Source of the DNA: Treponema sp. UBA4328
GTDB taxonomy: Bacteria > Spirochaetota > Spirochaetia > Treponematales > Treponemataceae
Assembly (NCBI GenBank): GCA_002394465.1
Contig: DGTU01000003.1
Span: forward strand, 1-46,554
Direction: 5' to 3'
DNA length: 46,554 bases
Below the pieces are notes generated by a model. The model had not been told where the DNA came from, did not search any database, and saw nothing but the letters and a program-made list of their open reading frames with translations. A program made the position numbers and the translations under genes. Below, piece by piece: positions 15,337 to 24,104 of the stretch (position 1 is its first letter; each line of letters opens with the position of its first letter).

Positions 15337-15734
15337 TAACAACTGAACTTAAAGTCAGAACCTATGAATGTGATTCATACGGTCACGTAAACAACGCAAA
15401 TTACCTTCACTACCTCGAATACGCCCGCGGAGATTTTCTTGATCAAATCGGATTTGACTACAACAAATTCGTAGAAGAAGGATATTTCATCTACATTACG
15501 CATATAGACATTTACTATAAATGGTCAGCAAGATACGGTGATACGCTTCATATTGAAACCATGCCCCTTAAAACAGGTGCAGTTTCAGGAACAATGAGTC
15601 AGAAAGTCCTTAATCAGGACGGAAAGATCGTAGCAGAAGCAGAGGTAAGCTGGGCCTGCGTCAACAGGGAATCACGCCCGTCAAAAATCCCGGATGCCTA
15701 CAAAAACACCGGCCTCTCCCCTGAAACAAATTAA
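15330..15734 (+). CDS. Acyl-CoA thioesterase, hotdog fold (YbgC/4HBT-like)
   Basis: 134 residues. Signature YECDSYGHVNNANYLHYLEYAR: the Asp/Tyr and GHVNN elements of the 4-hydroxybenzoyl-CoA thioesterase-like hotdog family, which hydrolyse acyl-CoA thioesters as oligomers. The frame is open further upstream to 15168, but that part is antisense to pepF; the ATG at 15330 gives the normal N-terminus and follows TATAAT by 6 nt. There is no ribosome binding site, so translation is probably leaderless. The acyl substrate is unknown. Confidence 0.88.
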   Translation: MKITTELKVRTYECDSYGHVNNANYLHYLEYARGDFLDQIGFDYNKFVEEGYFIYITHIDIYYKWSARYGDTLHIETMPLKTGAVSGTMSQKVLNQDGKIVAEAEVSWACVNRESRPSKIPDAYKNTGLSPETN

Positions 15735-15797
15735 AAAAGACAGAAATTGCTTCGCAATTTCTGTCGAACTTAGTTTTGCTAAAGCAAAACTAAGTTC
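15733..15797 (-). terminator. Two tandem perfect hairpins ending the mcp transcript
   Basis: Hairpin 1: 12-bp stem GACAGAAATTGC (15739-15750) with GCAATTTCTGTC (15754-15765). Hairpin 2: 15-bp near-continuous palindrome (15766-15780 with 15783-15797), overlapping the mcp stop codon. On the minus strand hairpin 1 is followed by six T (15738-15733), which makes it the mcp terminator. No T run follows on the plus strand, so the pair may only slow read-through from the thioesterase side. Confidence 0.75.
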
Positions 15798-17991
15798 AGA
15801 ATTCCTCAAAATCTGCATCAGTGATAAGGTCAGCAGTTGTCTTAATCTTTGCAGTTCCATCCAGAGGTTCTTTTTTATTATCTTTTTTAGTCCTCTTCTT
15901 TTCAGGTTTTGAAACAGTCGCTGCTTCTTTTTTCTCTTCCTGAACGGCTTCACGCTGAGTTTCCGGAAGGATTTCCTTTTCAGCTTTCGGCTCTTCCTTA
16001 AGTTCCGGTTCAGCTGCAGGAGCTTCCTGTTTCCCTTCTGCAACAGTTTCTTCTGCAGACTTTTCCGCTTCGACAGTCAGGCCTGATGTTCCTTGAGAAT
16101 CTTTATTTTCCGTATCTGCAATCTGTGAATACTCAGTCTTAATGTCAGCCGGCGTCTTGAAGAAACTGATTACCTGAACGAGTCTCTGTGCTTCGGCGCT
16201 CAGTTCCTCAGCCATTGCAGCCATCTGTTCAGCGGCAGATGCATTCTGCTGAACTACGCTGTCCATCTGAATAATTGCAGTGCTTACCTGCTGTGCGCCC
16301 TCATCCTGTTCATGGGCACTGGTTGCAATTTCCTGTATGAGCATTGAAGTCTGTTCAATGCTTGGAACGACTTCGCGGATGAGCTTACCGGCATTTTCTG
16401 CAGTTTCCAGGGTCTGGGTTGAAATTTCACTTATTTCTGCTGCTGCTGCCTGTGAACGCTCCGCAAGCTTACGGACTTCACTCGCAACAACGGCAAATCC
16501 CTTTCCTGCTTCGCCAGCACGTGCAGCTTCAATTGCTGCATTGAGGGCGAGCATGTTTGTCTGACCTGCAATATCCTGAATTACGCTGATTTTTTCTGCA
16601 ATCGTTTTAACGGCACCAACAGCTTCTTCAACGGCAAGTCCGCCTGCTTCACCCTTAGCAGAAGCCATGTTTGCAATTTCGCTTGTCTTGCCTGCATTCT
16701 CGGCTGACTGTCTGATGGTTGAAGTCATCTGTTCCATCGTTGCACTCATTTCTTCAGAGCTTGCTGCCTGTTCACTTGCACCTGAACTGACTGCCTGGCT
16801 TGAAGAACTCAGCTGTTCACCGCCGGCACGTACCTGCATTGCAGATTCGCGAACCTGTGAAATTGTCTTCAGAAGGGAGGCAATCATTTCCTTAAGGGAA
16901 TTTCCCATTTTGCCAAGCTCGTCTTTTCTTGCGAGCATGATCCTTTTCTCTTCTTCAGAAACGGTATCAATTATCAGGTCGCCGTCAGATATGCAGTGAA
17001 GCATCTTCTGAATCGTTCCAATCGGTCGGGCAAGACTCCATGCATAAAAGAGTCCGGCACAAATTGCAAGAATTACGATTATGACTCCAATAAGAATCAT
17101 ATAGAAACGCATCGTATAGATTGATGCCATAAAAAGGTCGTCCGGACACATGAAAATCATTGTCCATGTAGTTTCAAGCTGCGGAGTCTTAAGGCTCGCA
17201 TAACACAGATACTGAGACTCACCTTTGAATGTAATTTTTTCAATTCCGCGTTCTGATTTTACGATCTTCTCATTCAATGCAGAAATTTCGCTGTAACCGA
17301 GTTTTTCGCCAGATGAAGCATTTTCTGCCTCTGCCAGCTGGGCAAAAGTTGCCGTTCTGTCAGATGAAACGCTTATGGAACTTGAAAGTATCGTTGAATC
17401 TTTTTTGTTGATGATAAATGCAGTACTTCCGGGAATAACCGTAAGTTTATTGATGAACATATCAAGCAGTTCAGGCTTGTAGTTAATGGCAAGGACACCG
17501 TCGACGCCCTTTCCGTCAAAATAAACAGGTACGGCAAAATAAAGGTTCGGGAGTCCCGTTGTTTTGGAAATAAGGGGACCTTCAATTGAAGGCTTTCCCT
17601 GCATTGCATTCTTGAAATAGCCTCTGTCCGAAATATTCGTCGGCTTTCCTTTGGAAGTATAGGCTTTTCCCGTTGCATCCGAAATGATGTAATAGTTTCC
17701 GCCGGAAGTTTCGGCATTGTAGTTGCCGAGAATTGCAGCCTTTTCTTTAAGTGAAAGGGCCGGATTCTTTATTGATTCACCGTCGGCAAGAATATTCAGG
17801 CCTGTAACCTGAGTATTTATTTCTGACATCGCATACTGAACGATTGAGTCCATCAGTGGAGAAAGAGACTTGTTCACGGTTTCGTTTACTGCATTCCGGC
17901 CGAACCTTAATGCAATGAATGAAAGCGTTAATGCCGTAATAATGATAACGACTGCGATAAATGCAGCAATTGCCGAACGAATGCTTTTCAT
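15796..17991 (-). CDS. Methyl-accepting chemotaxis protein with C-terminal tethering pentapeptide
   Basis: 731 residues. TM1 ~8-30, a periplasmic Cache-type sensor ~31-290 ([20 protein letters not shown] and [20 protein letters not shown] are typical dCache motifs), TM2 ~293-318, HAMP, and a signalling hairpin with the highly conserved tip [20 protein letters not shown] followed by [18 protein letters not shown]. Beyond the coiled coil is a Glu/Lys-rich flexible linker of about 120 residues ending DFEEF, which fits the x-(aromatic)-x-x-(aromatic) pentapeptide that recruits CheR/CheB. It lies 4 nt after cheY in the same operon as cheB and cheR. The ligand is unknown; dCache receptors commonly sense amino acids, organic acids or sugars. 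Confidence 0.93.
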   Translation of the reverse strand: MKSIRSAIAAFIAVVIIITALTLSFIALRFGRNAVNETVNKSLSPLMDSIVQYAMSEINTQVTGLNILADGESIKNPALSLKEKAAILGNYNAETSGGNYYIISDATGKAYTSKGKPTNISDRGYFKNAMQGKPSIEGPLISKTTGLPNLYFAVPVYFDGKGVDGVLAINYKPELLDMFINKLTVIPGSTAFIINKKDSTILSSSISVSSDRTATFAQLAEAENASSGEKLGYSEISALNEKIVKSERGIEKITFKGESQYLCYASLKTPQLETTWTMIFMCPDDLFMASIYTMRFYMILIGVIIVILAICAGLFYAWSLARPIGTIQKMLHCISDGDLIIDTVSEEEKRIMLARKDELGKMGNSLKEMIASLLKTISQVRESAMQVRAGGEQLSSSSQAVSSGASEQAASSEEMSATMEQMTSTIRQSAENAGKTSEIANMASAKGEAGGLAVEEAVGAVKTIAEKISVIQDIAGQTNMLALNAAIEAARAGEAGKGFAVVASEVRKLAERSQAAAAEISEISTQTLETAENAGKLIREVVPSIEQTSMLIQEIATSAHEQDEGAQQVSTAIIQMDSVVQQNASAAEQMAAMAEELSAEAQRLVQVISFFKTPADIKTEYSQIADTENKDSQGTSGLTVEAEKSAEETVAEGKQEAPAAEPELKEEPKAEKEILPETQREAVQEEKKEAATVSKPEKKRTKKDNKKEPLDGTAKIKTTADLITDADFEEF

Positions 17992-17995
17992 AGAA

Positions 17996-18364
17996 TTATC
18001 CTATAATCTTTTTAACAACCGAAATAAGTTTCGGTGCATCAAACGGTTTTACAATCCAGCCTGTAGCACCGGCAGCCTTACCTTCTGCCATTTTGTCAGA
18101 CTGATTTTCAGTCGTAAGTGCAATTATCGGCGTAAATTTGTAGCCGTCAGTTGCCCTCAATGCCTTTGTAAGTTCGATGCCGTCCATATTCGGCATATTG
18201 ATATCCGTAATTACCAGATTAAATTTATCAGCCTTTGCCTTTGCGAGTCCGTCTACTCCGTCAACTGCTTCTGTTACTTCGTAACCTTCCTGTCCGAGAA
18301 TAAAAGTAATGCTTGCCCTGATTGATCTTGAATCATCAACCGCAAGTATTTTTTTGCCTGCCAT
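17996..18364 (-). CDS. cheY: Chemotaxis response regulator CheY
   Basis: 122 residues, a stand-alone receiver domain. Acidic pocket D10/D11 (AVDDSRS), phospho-acceptor D54 ([12 protein letters not shown]), Thr84/85 (ALTT) and Lys106 (IVKPF) are all present, so it should be active. It carries the CheA signal to its output, normally the flagellar switch. ACGGAGG precedes the ATG. A 99-bp gap separates it from cheB, so it may have its own promoter; mcp follows 4 nt downstream. Confidence 0.95.
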   Translation of the reverse strand: MAGKKILAVDDSRSIRASITFILGQEGYEVTEAVDGVDGLAKAKADKFNLVITDINMPNMDGIELTKALRATDGYKFTPIIALTTENQSDKMAEGKAAGATGWIVKPFDAPKLISVVKKIIG

Positions 18365-18413
18365 AACCAGCCTCCGTAATGAATATTTTTACAACAACTT
18401 TTTCTTTCTTTCA

Positions 18414-18430
18414 TGTTATATATTGTAACA
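18414..18430. promoter_or_regulatory. 17-bp near-palindrome upstream of cheY
   Basis: TGTTATA-TAT-TGTAACA, with one mismatch between half sites, lies 50 bp before the cheY start in the only sizeable gap in the che gene run. It could be an operator or just an AT-rich -10 region; no clear -35/-10 pair could be fixed here. Confidence 0.3.
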
Positions 18431-18463
18431 CATCATTTTTACTTATGCATTTTTTATTGCAGT

Positions 18464-19645
18464 TTATGACTTATTTTTAACTGCGCTGAGCATTACAAGC
18501 GCAATGCTCTGGAGCGGAACTATTTTATCAACTGCTCCGGCCTTTACGGCTTCTCCCGGCATTCCGTATACGATACAGCTTGCTTCATCCTGTGCAATGT
18601 TAAAGGAACCTGTATCATGCATTTCCTTCATGCCCTTGGCACCGTCATCACCCATACCTGTCATGATGATGCCGATCGCATTTTTGCCGGCATATCTTGC
18701 AGCTGACCTGAAAAGAACGTCAACGGAAGGTCTGTGCCTTGAAACGAGAGGTCCTTCCCTGACTTCGACAACATACTGTCCGCCGGAACGCTTAAGCAGG
18801 GTATGATAATTACCCGGAGCAATCAGAGCCTGGCCTTTTACGACCTTGTCTCCGTCAGCAGCTTCTTTTACAGAAATCTTGCACAGTCCGTTAAGCCTCT
18901 GCGCAAACGCATTGGTAAAGTGCTCAGGCATATGCTGAACGATAACCATTCCCGGACAGTCTGCAGGCAAAGCCGTAAGGAAATCCTTGAGAGCCTCAGT
19001 TCCGCCTGTACTTGCACCTACAACTACGACTGTTTCCGTTGTCTCGGTTACAGTCTGACCAGGACCCGGTTTCGGAAGGATTACGTCTGCACTCAGTTTC
19101 GGCTGAATTCCGCCGCGCGGTGCCGGAGAAGATGATTCAAACATTTTCTTTGGAACCGGCTTTTCTTCATCTTCACCCGGAAGGGATTCAAGATATGCCT
19201 TTGAATGCAGTTCGACCTGTGAAGGCATGAGCTTCTTGATTTTACCAGAGCATTTATATGCCGAAGTGATTGCATCTGAAATTATGATTTTTGATTCTTC
19301 AATGAACCGTTTTGTTCCTACTGCAGGTTTGAGGATTACGGCAGCAGCCCCGTACTCATAGGCAAGGACAGCCTCCTTTGAACCTTTTGAAACGAGAGAT
19401 GAACATATTACGATAGGAATCGGGTCTATCGTTTCATTCATCTTGCGGAGGAACGTAAGTCCGTCCATACGGGCCATCTCGATGTCGCTTATAATTACAT
19501 CCGGACGGTTGCGCTGGATTTTTCTGACTGCTATAAAAGGATCCGGAGCAGTATCCGTTATCTTTATTTCAGGATCGCCCTTGAGAACATTTGTCATTGT
19601 TGTCCGGACCAGAGCCGAATCATCTATTATCATTACCTTTATCAT
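18464..19645 (-). CDS. cheB: Protein-glutamate methylesterase CheB
   Basis: 393 residues. Receiver domain ~1-120 ([10 protein letters not shown], phospho-Asp in [14 protein letters not shown], Lys in ILKPA), a long Pro/Lys-rich linker of ~80 residues, then the methylesterase domain: catalytic Ser in [12 protein letters not shown], His in [10 protein letters not shown], Asp in [12 protein letters not shown]. It removes methyl groups from receptor glutamates in adaptation. GGAG precedes the ATG; it starts 14 nt after cheR. The linker is longer than usual. The receptor's DFEEF tail is a possible docking site. Confidence 0.95.
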   Translation of the reverse strand: MIKVMIIDDSALVRTTMTNVLKGDPEIKITDTAPDPFIAVRKIQRNRPDVIISDIEMARMDGLTFLRKMNETIDPIPIVICSSLVSKGSKEAVLAYEYGAAAVILKPAVGTKRFIEESKIIISDAITSAYKCSGKIKKLMPSQVELHSKAYLESLPGEDEEKPVPKKMFESSSPAPRGGIQPKLSADVILPKPGPGQTVTETTETVVVVGASTGGTEALKDFLTALPADCPGMVIVQHMPEHFTNAFAQRLNGLCKISVKEAADGDKVVKGQALIAPGNYHTLLKRSGGQYVVEVREGPLVSRHRPSVDVLFRSAARYAGKNAIGIIMTGMGDDGAKGMKEMHDTGSFNIAQDEASCIVYGMPGEAVKAGAVDKIVPLQSIALVMLSAVKNKS

Positions 19646-19659
19646 TTTGTTCTCCAGTT

Positions 19660-20532
19660 CTAAATCTTCTTGAATACCGTCGGTGCTACAGTCTGCAGCG
19701 GCAGATCCATTCCGAAAATAGTTTCAGAATGTCCGAGGAACAGATATCCGCCCGGTATAAGATGGTCAGTCAGTTTCCGTATGACCTCTTCCTGCATTTT
19801 TTTGTCAAAATAGATAAGCACATTCCTGCAGAAAATAATATTCTTCGGGGATGAAACCGGATATCTGTCGCTCATAAAATTCAAACGTTCAAATTTTACC
19901 TTTTCGCGCGTAGTCTTATTTACGCGTACGAGGTTAGCCTGCGGATCCCTGCTCTTGAGGAAATACTGTTTCTTGCAGTCATAACTCAACTGCTCGACAC
20001 TCTCCATCGGATATACCGCATTTATTGCCTTTGCAAGAACGCGTGAAGAAATATCCGTAGCCAGAATCTTATAGTCCCTGAACTGTCCCGGATGTTTTTT
20101 CATGTATTCCTGCATTACGATCGAAAGAGTATAAGGTTCCTCACCGCTTGAACAGCCTGCAGACCAGAGTTCAATTGTATGAAAATCCCTCTTGAACATT
20201 TCCGGGAGAACTGCATTCATTACATAGTCAAAGTGCTGGCTTTCCCTGAAAAAATGCGTAAGGTTTGTCGTAATTGCATCGATCATGAGTGCAATTTCTT
20301 CGTTACCCTCAACATTCTGGTTAAAGGTGTACTTAATGTAATCGTCAAAATTGTCAAAATTAAGGGCCTTGATTCTCGGATAAAGCCTGGACTGAACCAT
20401 AAGCTTTTTCGCAACAGGCATTTTTATCCCGACGTTGTTCTGAATAAAATCAGACAGCAGCTTAAACTGAGCATCTGTAAGTTCCATTTTTGCGGGAGCC
20501 ATGATCCCGTTAGCTGTGTTTTTTGCTTCCAT
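19660..20532 (-). CDS. cheR: Chemotaxis receptor methyltransferase CheR
   Basis: 290 residues. N-terminal helical domain (~15-85), then the SAM-binding domain: [20 protein letters not shown] (motif I), [12 protein letters not shown] (strand 2 acidic residue) and [17 protein letters not shown] (catalytic and substrate region). The [14 protein letters not shown] segment is the conserved T-x-F-F-R-x2-x-x-F family mark. It methylates receptor glutamates using SAM. The start overlaps the 3' end of cheA by 23 nt, implying coupled translation; the ATG at 20502 is an alternative start. Confidence 0.95.
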   Translation of the reverse strand: MEAKNTANGIMAPAKMELTDAQFKLLSDFIQNNVGIKMPVAKKLMVQSRLYPRIKALNFDNFDDYIKYTFNQNVEGNEEIALMIDAITTNLTHFFRESQHFDYVMNAVLPEMFKRDFHTIELWSAGCSSGEEPYTLSIVMQEYMKKHPGQFRDYKILATDISSRVLAKAINAVYPMESVEQLSYDCKKQYFLKSRDPQANLVRVNKTTREKVKFERLNFMSDRYPVSSPKNIIFCRNVLIYFDKKMQEEVIRKLTDHLIPGGYLFLGHSETIFGMDLPLQTVAPTVFKKI

Positions 20533-22624
20533 TCTTTACCTGCGTTTTCCGCAAAATTTCTGATAACCTGAATACGTCAATGACGAGCGCCACGGAACCG
20601 TCACCGAGAATCGTTGAACTGGAAATTCCGAGGGAATTTTTATAGACGTTTCCAAGAGGCTTGATTACGATCTGATGGTCACCGAGAATTTTATCTACGA
20701 TGAGACCGAAGCAGTTGTTCTGGTCATTTACGGCAACGATTTCCTGTGCTTCAGGTTCCGGAGATTTATCCTTGAAATAACGCCTCAGGCTGATGCACTT
20801 CATTTCTTCACCATGGAGGTCTACCGTCGGGAACATTCCGTCTTCTTTTTTGCCGCGCGGACAAAGCAGACATTCCTGAATCGTATTAAGAGGAATAACA
20901 TATTTTGCCTCCCCGATGCGTACGAGCATACCGTCGATGATTGCAAGGGTAAGCGGAATCTTGAGCAGGAAAGCCGTTCCTTTCTGGAATTCAGTTTCGA
21001 TTGCAACCGTACCGTTGAGGCTTTCAATGTCCTTTTTGACGACATCAAGACCTACACCGCGGCCGCTTATTGAAGTAACCTGTTTTGCAGTAGAGAATCC
21101 CGGATGGAATATAAGGTCATATATTTCTTCATCAGTAAGTTTCTGATCTTCTGTAATGATTCCCTTTTCAATTCCCTTCTTTCTGATGACTTCCTTGTCG
21201 ATTCCGTGTCCGTCATCGCTGATTTTTATGAGAACCGATGCACCGGCATGAATTGCAGAAAGCGTAACCTTTCCAAGCGGATTCTTTCCGTATGCGATTC
21301 GTTCTGAAGGAAGTTCAATACCATGATCCACTGAGTTACGCACAAGGTGAAGGAGCGGATCATTTAATTTTTCAATTACGTTTTTATCAAGTTCAGTTTC
21401 AGCACCTTCAATTACAAGTTCAATTGACTTGCCGAGCTGTTCTGACAGGTCACGGACGGTTCTCCTGAATTTCTGGAAGAGGGTTCCGATTGAAACCATT
21501 CTCATTCCCATTGAAGCGTCCCTCAGGTGAACTACAAGGCGTGAACACTGTTCTGCAAGGTTTCTGAGTGACTGGTTGTTTGATTCTTCACTGACCTGTT
21601 CGAGGTGTGCATTGAACGTTACAAGTTCGCCGACAAGATCCACGAGCTTATCAAGCTTGACTGAATTGACGCGGATTGAAGCCTGCATTCCCTGTCCCGG
21701 ATTCGTTCCGTGGTCAAGGCTTATGTTCCTCAGGTGCTTCTGTTCGGCCATTGCCGACTGAATCTGATTCTGAGTAATGATTTTTTTATCAACGAGGATC
21801 TCACCGATTTTCATGTGCTGTGAGATTACTGAATCAATCGTTTCCTGAGCAACCTGACCGCGGTCAACAAGAATTTCTCCGATCCTGAGCTGATTGTCAG
21901 AAGTGAATTCGATTTTCTGAACATCAACCTTAGACTCGTTGTCCAGGAAGATGAATACATCGTTTATGTCGTTGCGGGATTTTTTTGTTGAAAGGACGAT
22001 ATCCCATGCAAAGTAACACTGTTCGGCATCAAGTTCAGAAAGCGGCGGGAGTTCCTCATAGAAAGGAGTTACTGTCGCAGTTCCCATCTCGCTCAATTCC
22101 TTTACAAGGAGTTCCGGACGGGTTCCGTTGTGCATTATGTTCTTTGACGGCCTGAATTTAATTCTGTAGTGAGCATCTTCCTCTTCTGCCTTAGCCGGAG
22201 CAGCAGAAAACTGTACGGCACTTCCTGAAGACTTGTCTGAATCCTGGGTATTTGCAAACGCCTTGAACTGAGTGATAAGGTCATCAGCACGGGTCATTAT
22301 TGTTCCAGGGATATCTGCACCGCTTGTAAGCATGTCACGGATCAGGTCGCGTGCCTTAAGCGTAAGGTCGATGAGCGCAGGTGTAACGGCAAGATTTCCG
22401 TTTCGTGCCTGATCCATTACGGATTCAACCTGATGCGTAAATGACGAAACGACATTAAAGCCGAACATCGCAGCCGAGCCTTTGATTGTATGCATTGCCC
22501 TGAATACGGCAGCAATAGTTTCCTGATCATCAGGATTATTTTCGAGTGTCAGAAGCTGGTCTTCAAGATTATCAAGGAGTTCATTGGCTTCATCAAAGAA
22601 AACAGAATTAAGCTGATCAAGCAT
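20510..22624 (-). CDS. cheA: Chemotaxis histidine kinase CheA
   Basis: 704 residues from the ATG at 22624, chosen because GCAGGAGG sits 6 nt upstream; the longer frame at 22639 lacks this. P1 has phospho-His45 in FRAMHTIKGSAAMFG. A P2-like region begins with AHYRIKFRPS (~165). An insert with two tandem IGEILVD repeats follows, then the P3 dimer helix, and P4 with HLVRNSVDHGIE (N box), KISDDGHGID and SGRGVGLDVV (G boxes). P5 is CheW-like (KYVIPLNTIQEC). It autophosphorylates and passes phosphate to CheY and CheB. It overlaps the STAS gene by 8 nt and cheR by 23 nt. Confidence 0.96.
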   Translation of the reverse strand: MLDQLNSVFFDEANELLDNLEDQLLTLENNPDDQETIAAVFRAMHTIKGSAAMFGFNVVSSFTHQVESVMDQARNGNLAVTPALIDLTLKARDLIRDMLTSGADIPGTIMTRADDLITQFKAFANTQDSDKSSGSAVQFSAAPAKAEEEDAHYRIKFRPSKNIMHNGTRPELLVKELSEMGTATVTPFYEELPPLSELDAEQCYFAWDIVLSTKKSRNDINDVFIFLDNESKVDVQKIEFTSDNQLRIGEILVDRGQVAQETIDSVISQHMKIGEILVDKKIITQNQIQSAMAEQKHLRNISLDHGTNPGQGMQASIRVNSVKLDKLVDLVGELVTFNAHLEQVSEESNNQSLRNLAEQCSRLVVHLRDASMGMRMVSIGTLFQKFRRTVRDLSEQLGKSIELVIEGAETELDKNVIEKLNDPLLHLVRNSVDHGIELPSERIAYGKNPLGKVTLSAIHAGASVLIKISDDGHGIDKEVIRKKGIEKGIITEDQKLTDEEIYDLIFHPGFSTAKQVTSISGRGVGLDVVKKDIESLNGTVAIETEFQKGTAFLLKIPLTLAIIDGMLVRIGEAKYVIPLNTIQECLLCPRGKKEDGMFPTVDLHGEEMKCISLRRYFKDKSPEPEAQEIVAVNDQNNCFGLIVDKILGDHQIVIKPLGNVYKNSLGISSSTILGDGSVALVIDVFRLSEILRKTQVKNGSKKHS

Positions 22625-22931
22625 GCGGGCCTCCTGCAAGATTCAGCTGGTCCAGTGCAATTCCGAAGCCGCTTGCAAATTCTATGATTTCCTGCGGAAT
22701 GTTTTCCTTGAGGAAGAATTTCTTTTTCTGTTTTTCAGCCTCTTTTCCGGCAGCAAGAATAATCTGTATTCCCGTTATATCTATGTCCGTTACGGCTGAA
22801 ATATCAAGCTCGATATTTTTTCCCTTAGAGAATTCATCAAGCAGTTTCTCACGAAGGGACACTGCCTCTTCTATTCCGGCACAGCCTTCCCAGGTAACCG
22901 TAACAACATCATCATTTTTTTTCTGCGCCAT
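22617..22931 (-). CDS. Small STAS-domain protein
   Basis: 104 residues from the ATG at 22931 (MAQKKNDDVVTV). A longer frame to 23018 would run through the cheW promoter region and add a hydrophobic non-conserved stretch, so I reject it. The STAS fold is seen in LDISAVTDIDITGIQIILAAG, the loop that carries the phospho-Ser in SpoIIAA-type anti-anti-sigma factors; here the usual DSSG is DITG, so the acceptor Ser is replaced by Ile-Thr. It is first in the cheA operon and overlaps cheA by 8 nt. STAS proteins next to cheA occur in several clades, but their role there is unsettled. Confidence 0.85.
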   Translation of the reverse strand: MAQKKNDDVVTVTWEGCAGIEEAVSLREKLLDEFSKGKNIELDISAVTDIDITGIQIILAAGKEAEKQKKKFFLKENIPQEIIEFASGFGIALDQLNLAGGPHA

Positions 22932-22954
22932 CCGCCCTACTCCAAAATAAAAAA

Positions 22955-22983
22955 TTGCTAATACCAGAAAACTAAAGTATACT
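22955..22983 (+). promoter_or_regulatory. Promoter of cheW
   Basis: TTGCTA (22955-22960), a 17-bp spacer and TATACT (22978-22983), then a leader of about 29 nt with GGGAG before the ATG at 23019. It lies between the divergent STAS-cheA operon and cheW. Confidence 0.65.
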
Positions 22984-23018
22984 ACTAATAGTTTACAGCC
23001 ACTTATGGGAGTCGTCAA

Positions 23019-23516
23019 ATGGAAGAAAACAACACTGATTCATATTTTTCATTTAATCTCGCAAACGGAATGTTTTCTGTGCCGATTGCTTTCGTTCAGG
23101 AAGTTTTTGAGTACAAAACCATTACCGTCGTACCGAATTCCATGCCATACCTCAAAGGCGTAATGAATGTCCGCGGAGGTGTTGTTCCTATCGCTGACCT
23201 GAGATGCCTTTTCAGTTTTAAGGCAGACGACGACCTGAACGGAACTTCCATAATCGTTCTTGAAATCCCTCAGAAAACCGGCAAAAGCCTTCAGCTCGGA
23301 ATCATTGCGGATTCAGTCGATGTCGTAAGCACACTGAATTTTATTCCTGCAGAATCAACAAATTACGGTATTCCGGAAGACAAAAAGAACTTCATCCAGT
23401 CAGTTGCACGCCGTGGTGACGACTTTATTCTCGTACTGGATGTTCCGGCCATCATGAGCTTTATTGAAACGGATGTCAGCAGGACAGAAACTGTAAATAT
23501 CGAAGACTTAAAATAG
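23019..23516 (+). CDS. cheW: Chemotaxis adaptor CheW
   Basis: 165 residues forming one CheW domain: FSFNLANGMFSVPIAFVQEVFEYKTITVVP, then the hallmark YLKGVMNVRGGVVPIADLR and a late LVLDVPAIMSF helix. It couples the receptor tip to CheA in the cytoplasmic array. It is divergent from STAS-cheA and convergent with cheD (12 nt apart), so it is the only che gene here on the plus strand, controlled by its own promoter. Confidence 0.95.
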   Translation: MEENNTDSYFSFNLANGMFSVPIAFVQEVFEYKTITVVPNSMPYLKGVMNVRGGVVPIADLRCLFSFKADDDLNGTSIIVLEIPQKTGKSLQLGIIADSVDVVSTLNFIPAESTNYGIPEDKKNFIQSVARRGDDFILVLDVPAIMSFIETDVSRTETVNIEDLK

Positions 23517-23528
23517 ACTTACCGAAAG

Positions 23529-24104
23529 TTACATGCCCTCAAGGGATTCAAAATACTTTATTTCCTTATCCTTGAGGAATTCATTGTCCTTAACCTGCGC
23601 ATTCTTGATGTATTTGAGGTAAACCTTAAAGGAATGCGGATCAAAGAATATTTTTCTTGGAAGAACTCCGCCAGTATCTGAATTGACGATTTTTATTTTA
23701 TTTTCTTCAAGCCAGTCAAAGGCAAATTTAATGTTTACGGAACCAATCTGTGCAACCGTATTCTCAGGGAAACTGAAAATATTTCCGCCGCCGAACACTT
23801 TTGCAACACAGCGCGAGATTACAGCTCCTTTTTCCTTCATGCTGTCTACAAGAAGTCCCATCGCATATTCACCGAATTTTCCAGGTGTCGAAGTTTTTTC
23901 AGCCGCACCTGCAGAATGTCCGCTGTCTTTTGCAAGCATAAAGTGATTCATTCCGCCCACACCGGAAACAGGATCATAGAGGATAATACTTACACATGAA
24001 CCGAGAACAGTGGAAATCATTTCTTCACCGCCGGAAGCCCAGAATTCACCGGGATAAATGGTTACCATGTCCTTCTTGAAATAAAGGTCGTAATACTTAT
24101 TCAT
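23529..24104 (-). CDS. cheD: Chemoreceptor glutamine deamidase CheD
   Basis: 191 residues. Catalytic Cys36 in VLGSCVSIILYD and His54 in GGMNHFML, followed by a Thr/Ser-rich segment and KVFGGGNIF, all CheD family marks. It converts receptor Gln to Glu and, in species with CheC, regulates it; no CheC is visible here. The ATG overlaps the last base of the upstream coiled-coil gene's stop (TGATG), so the two are translationally coupled. The C-terminal ~35 residues are lysine-rich. Confidence 0.93.
   Translation of the reverse strand: MNKYYDLYFKKDMVTIYPGEFWASGGEEMISTVLGSCVSIILYDPVSGVGGMNHFMLAKDSGHSAGAAEKTSTPGKFGEYAMGLLVDSMKEKGAVISRCVAKVFGGGNIFSFPENTVAQIGSVNIKFAFDWLEENKIKIVNSDTGGVLPRKIFFDPHSFKVYLKYIKNAQVKDNEFLKDKEIKYFESLEGM

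Noticed and set aside
15681..16043. Lys/Arg-rich antisense frame over the end of mcp
   Set aside because: It is a shadow of the Glu/Lys-rich linker codons of mcp, without a start signal or family match.
22932..23018. Extended N-terminus of the STAS protein
   Set aside because: It runs through the cheW promoter and leader and adds a non-conserved hydrophobic stretch; the ATG at 22931 gives the normal domain.
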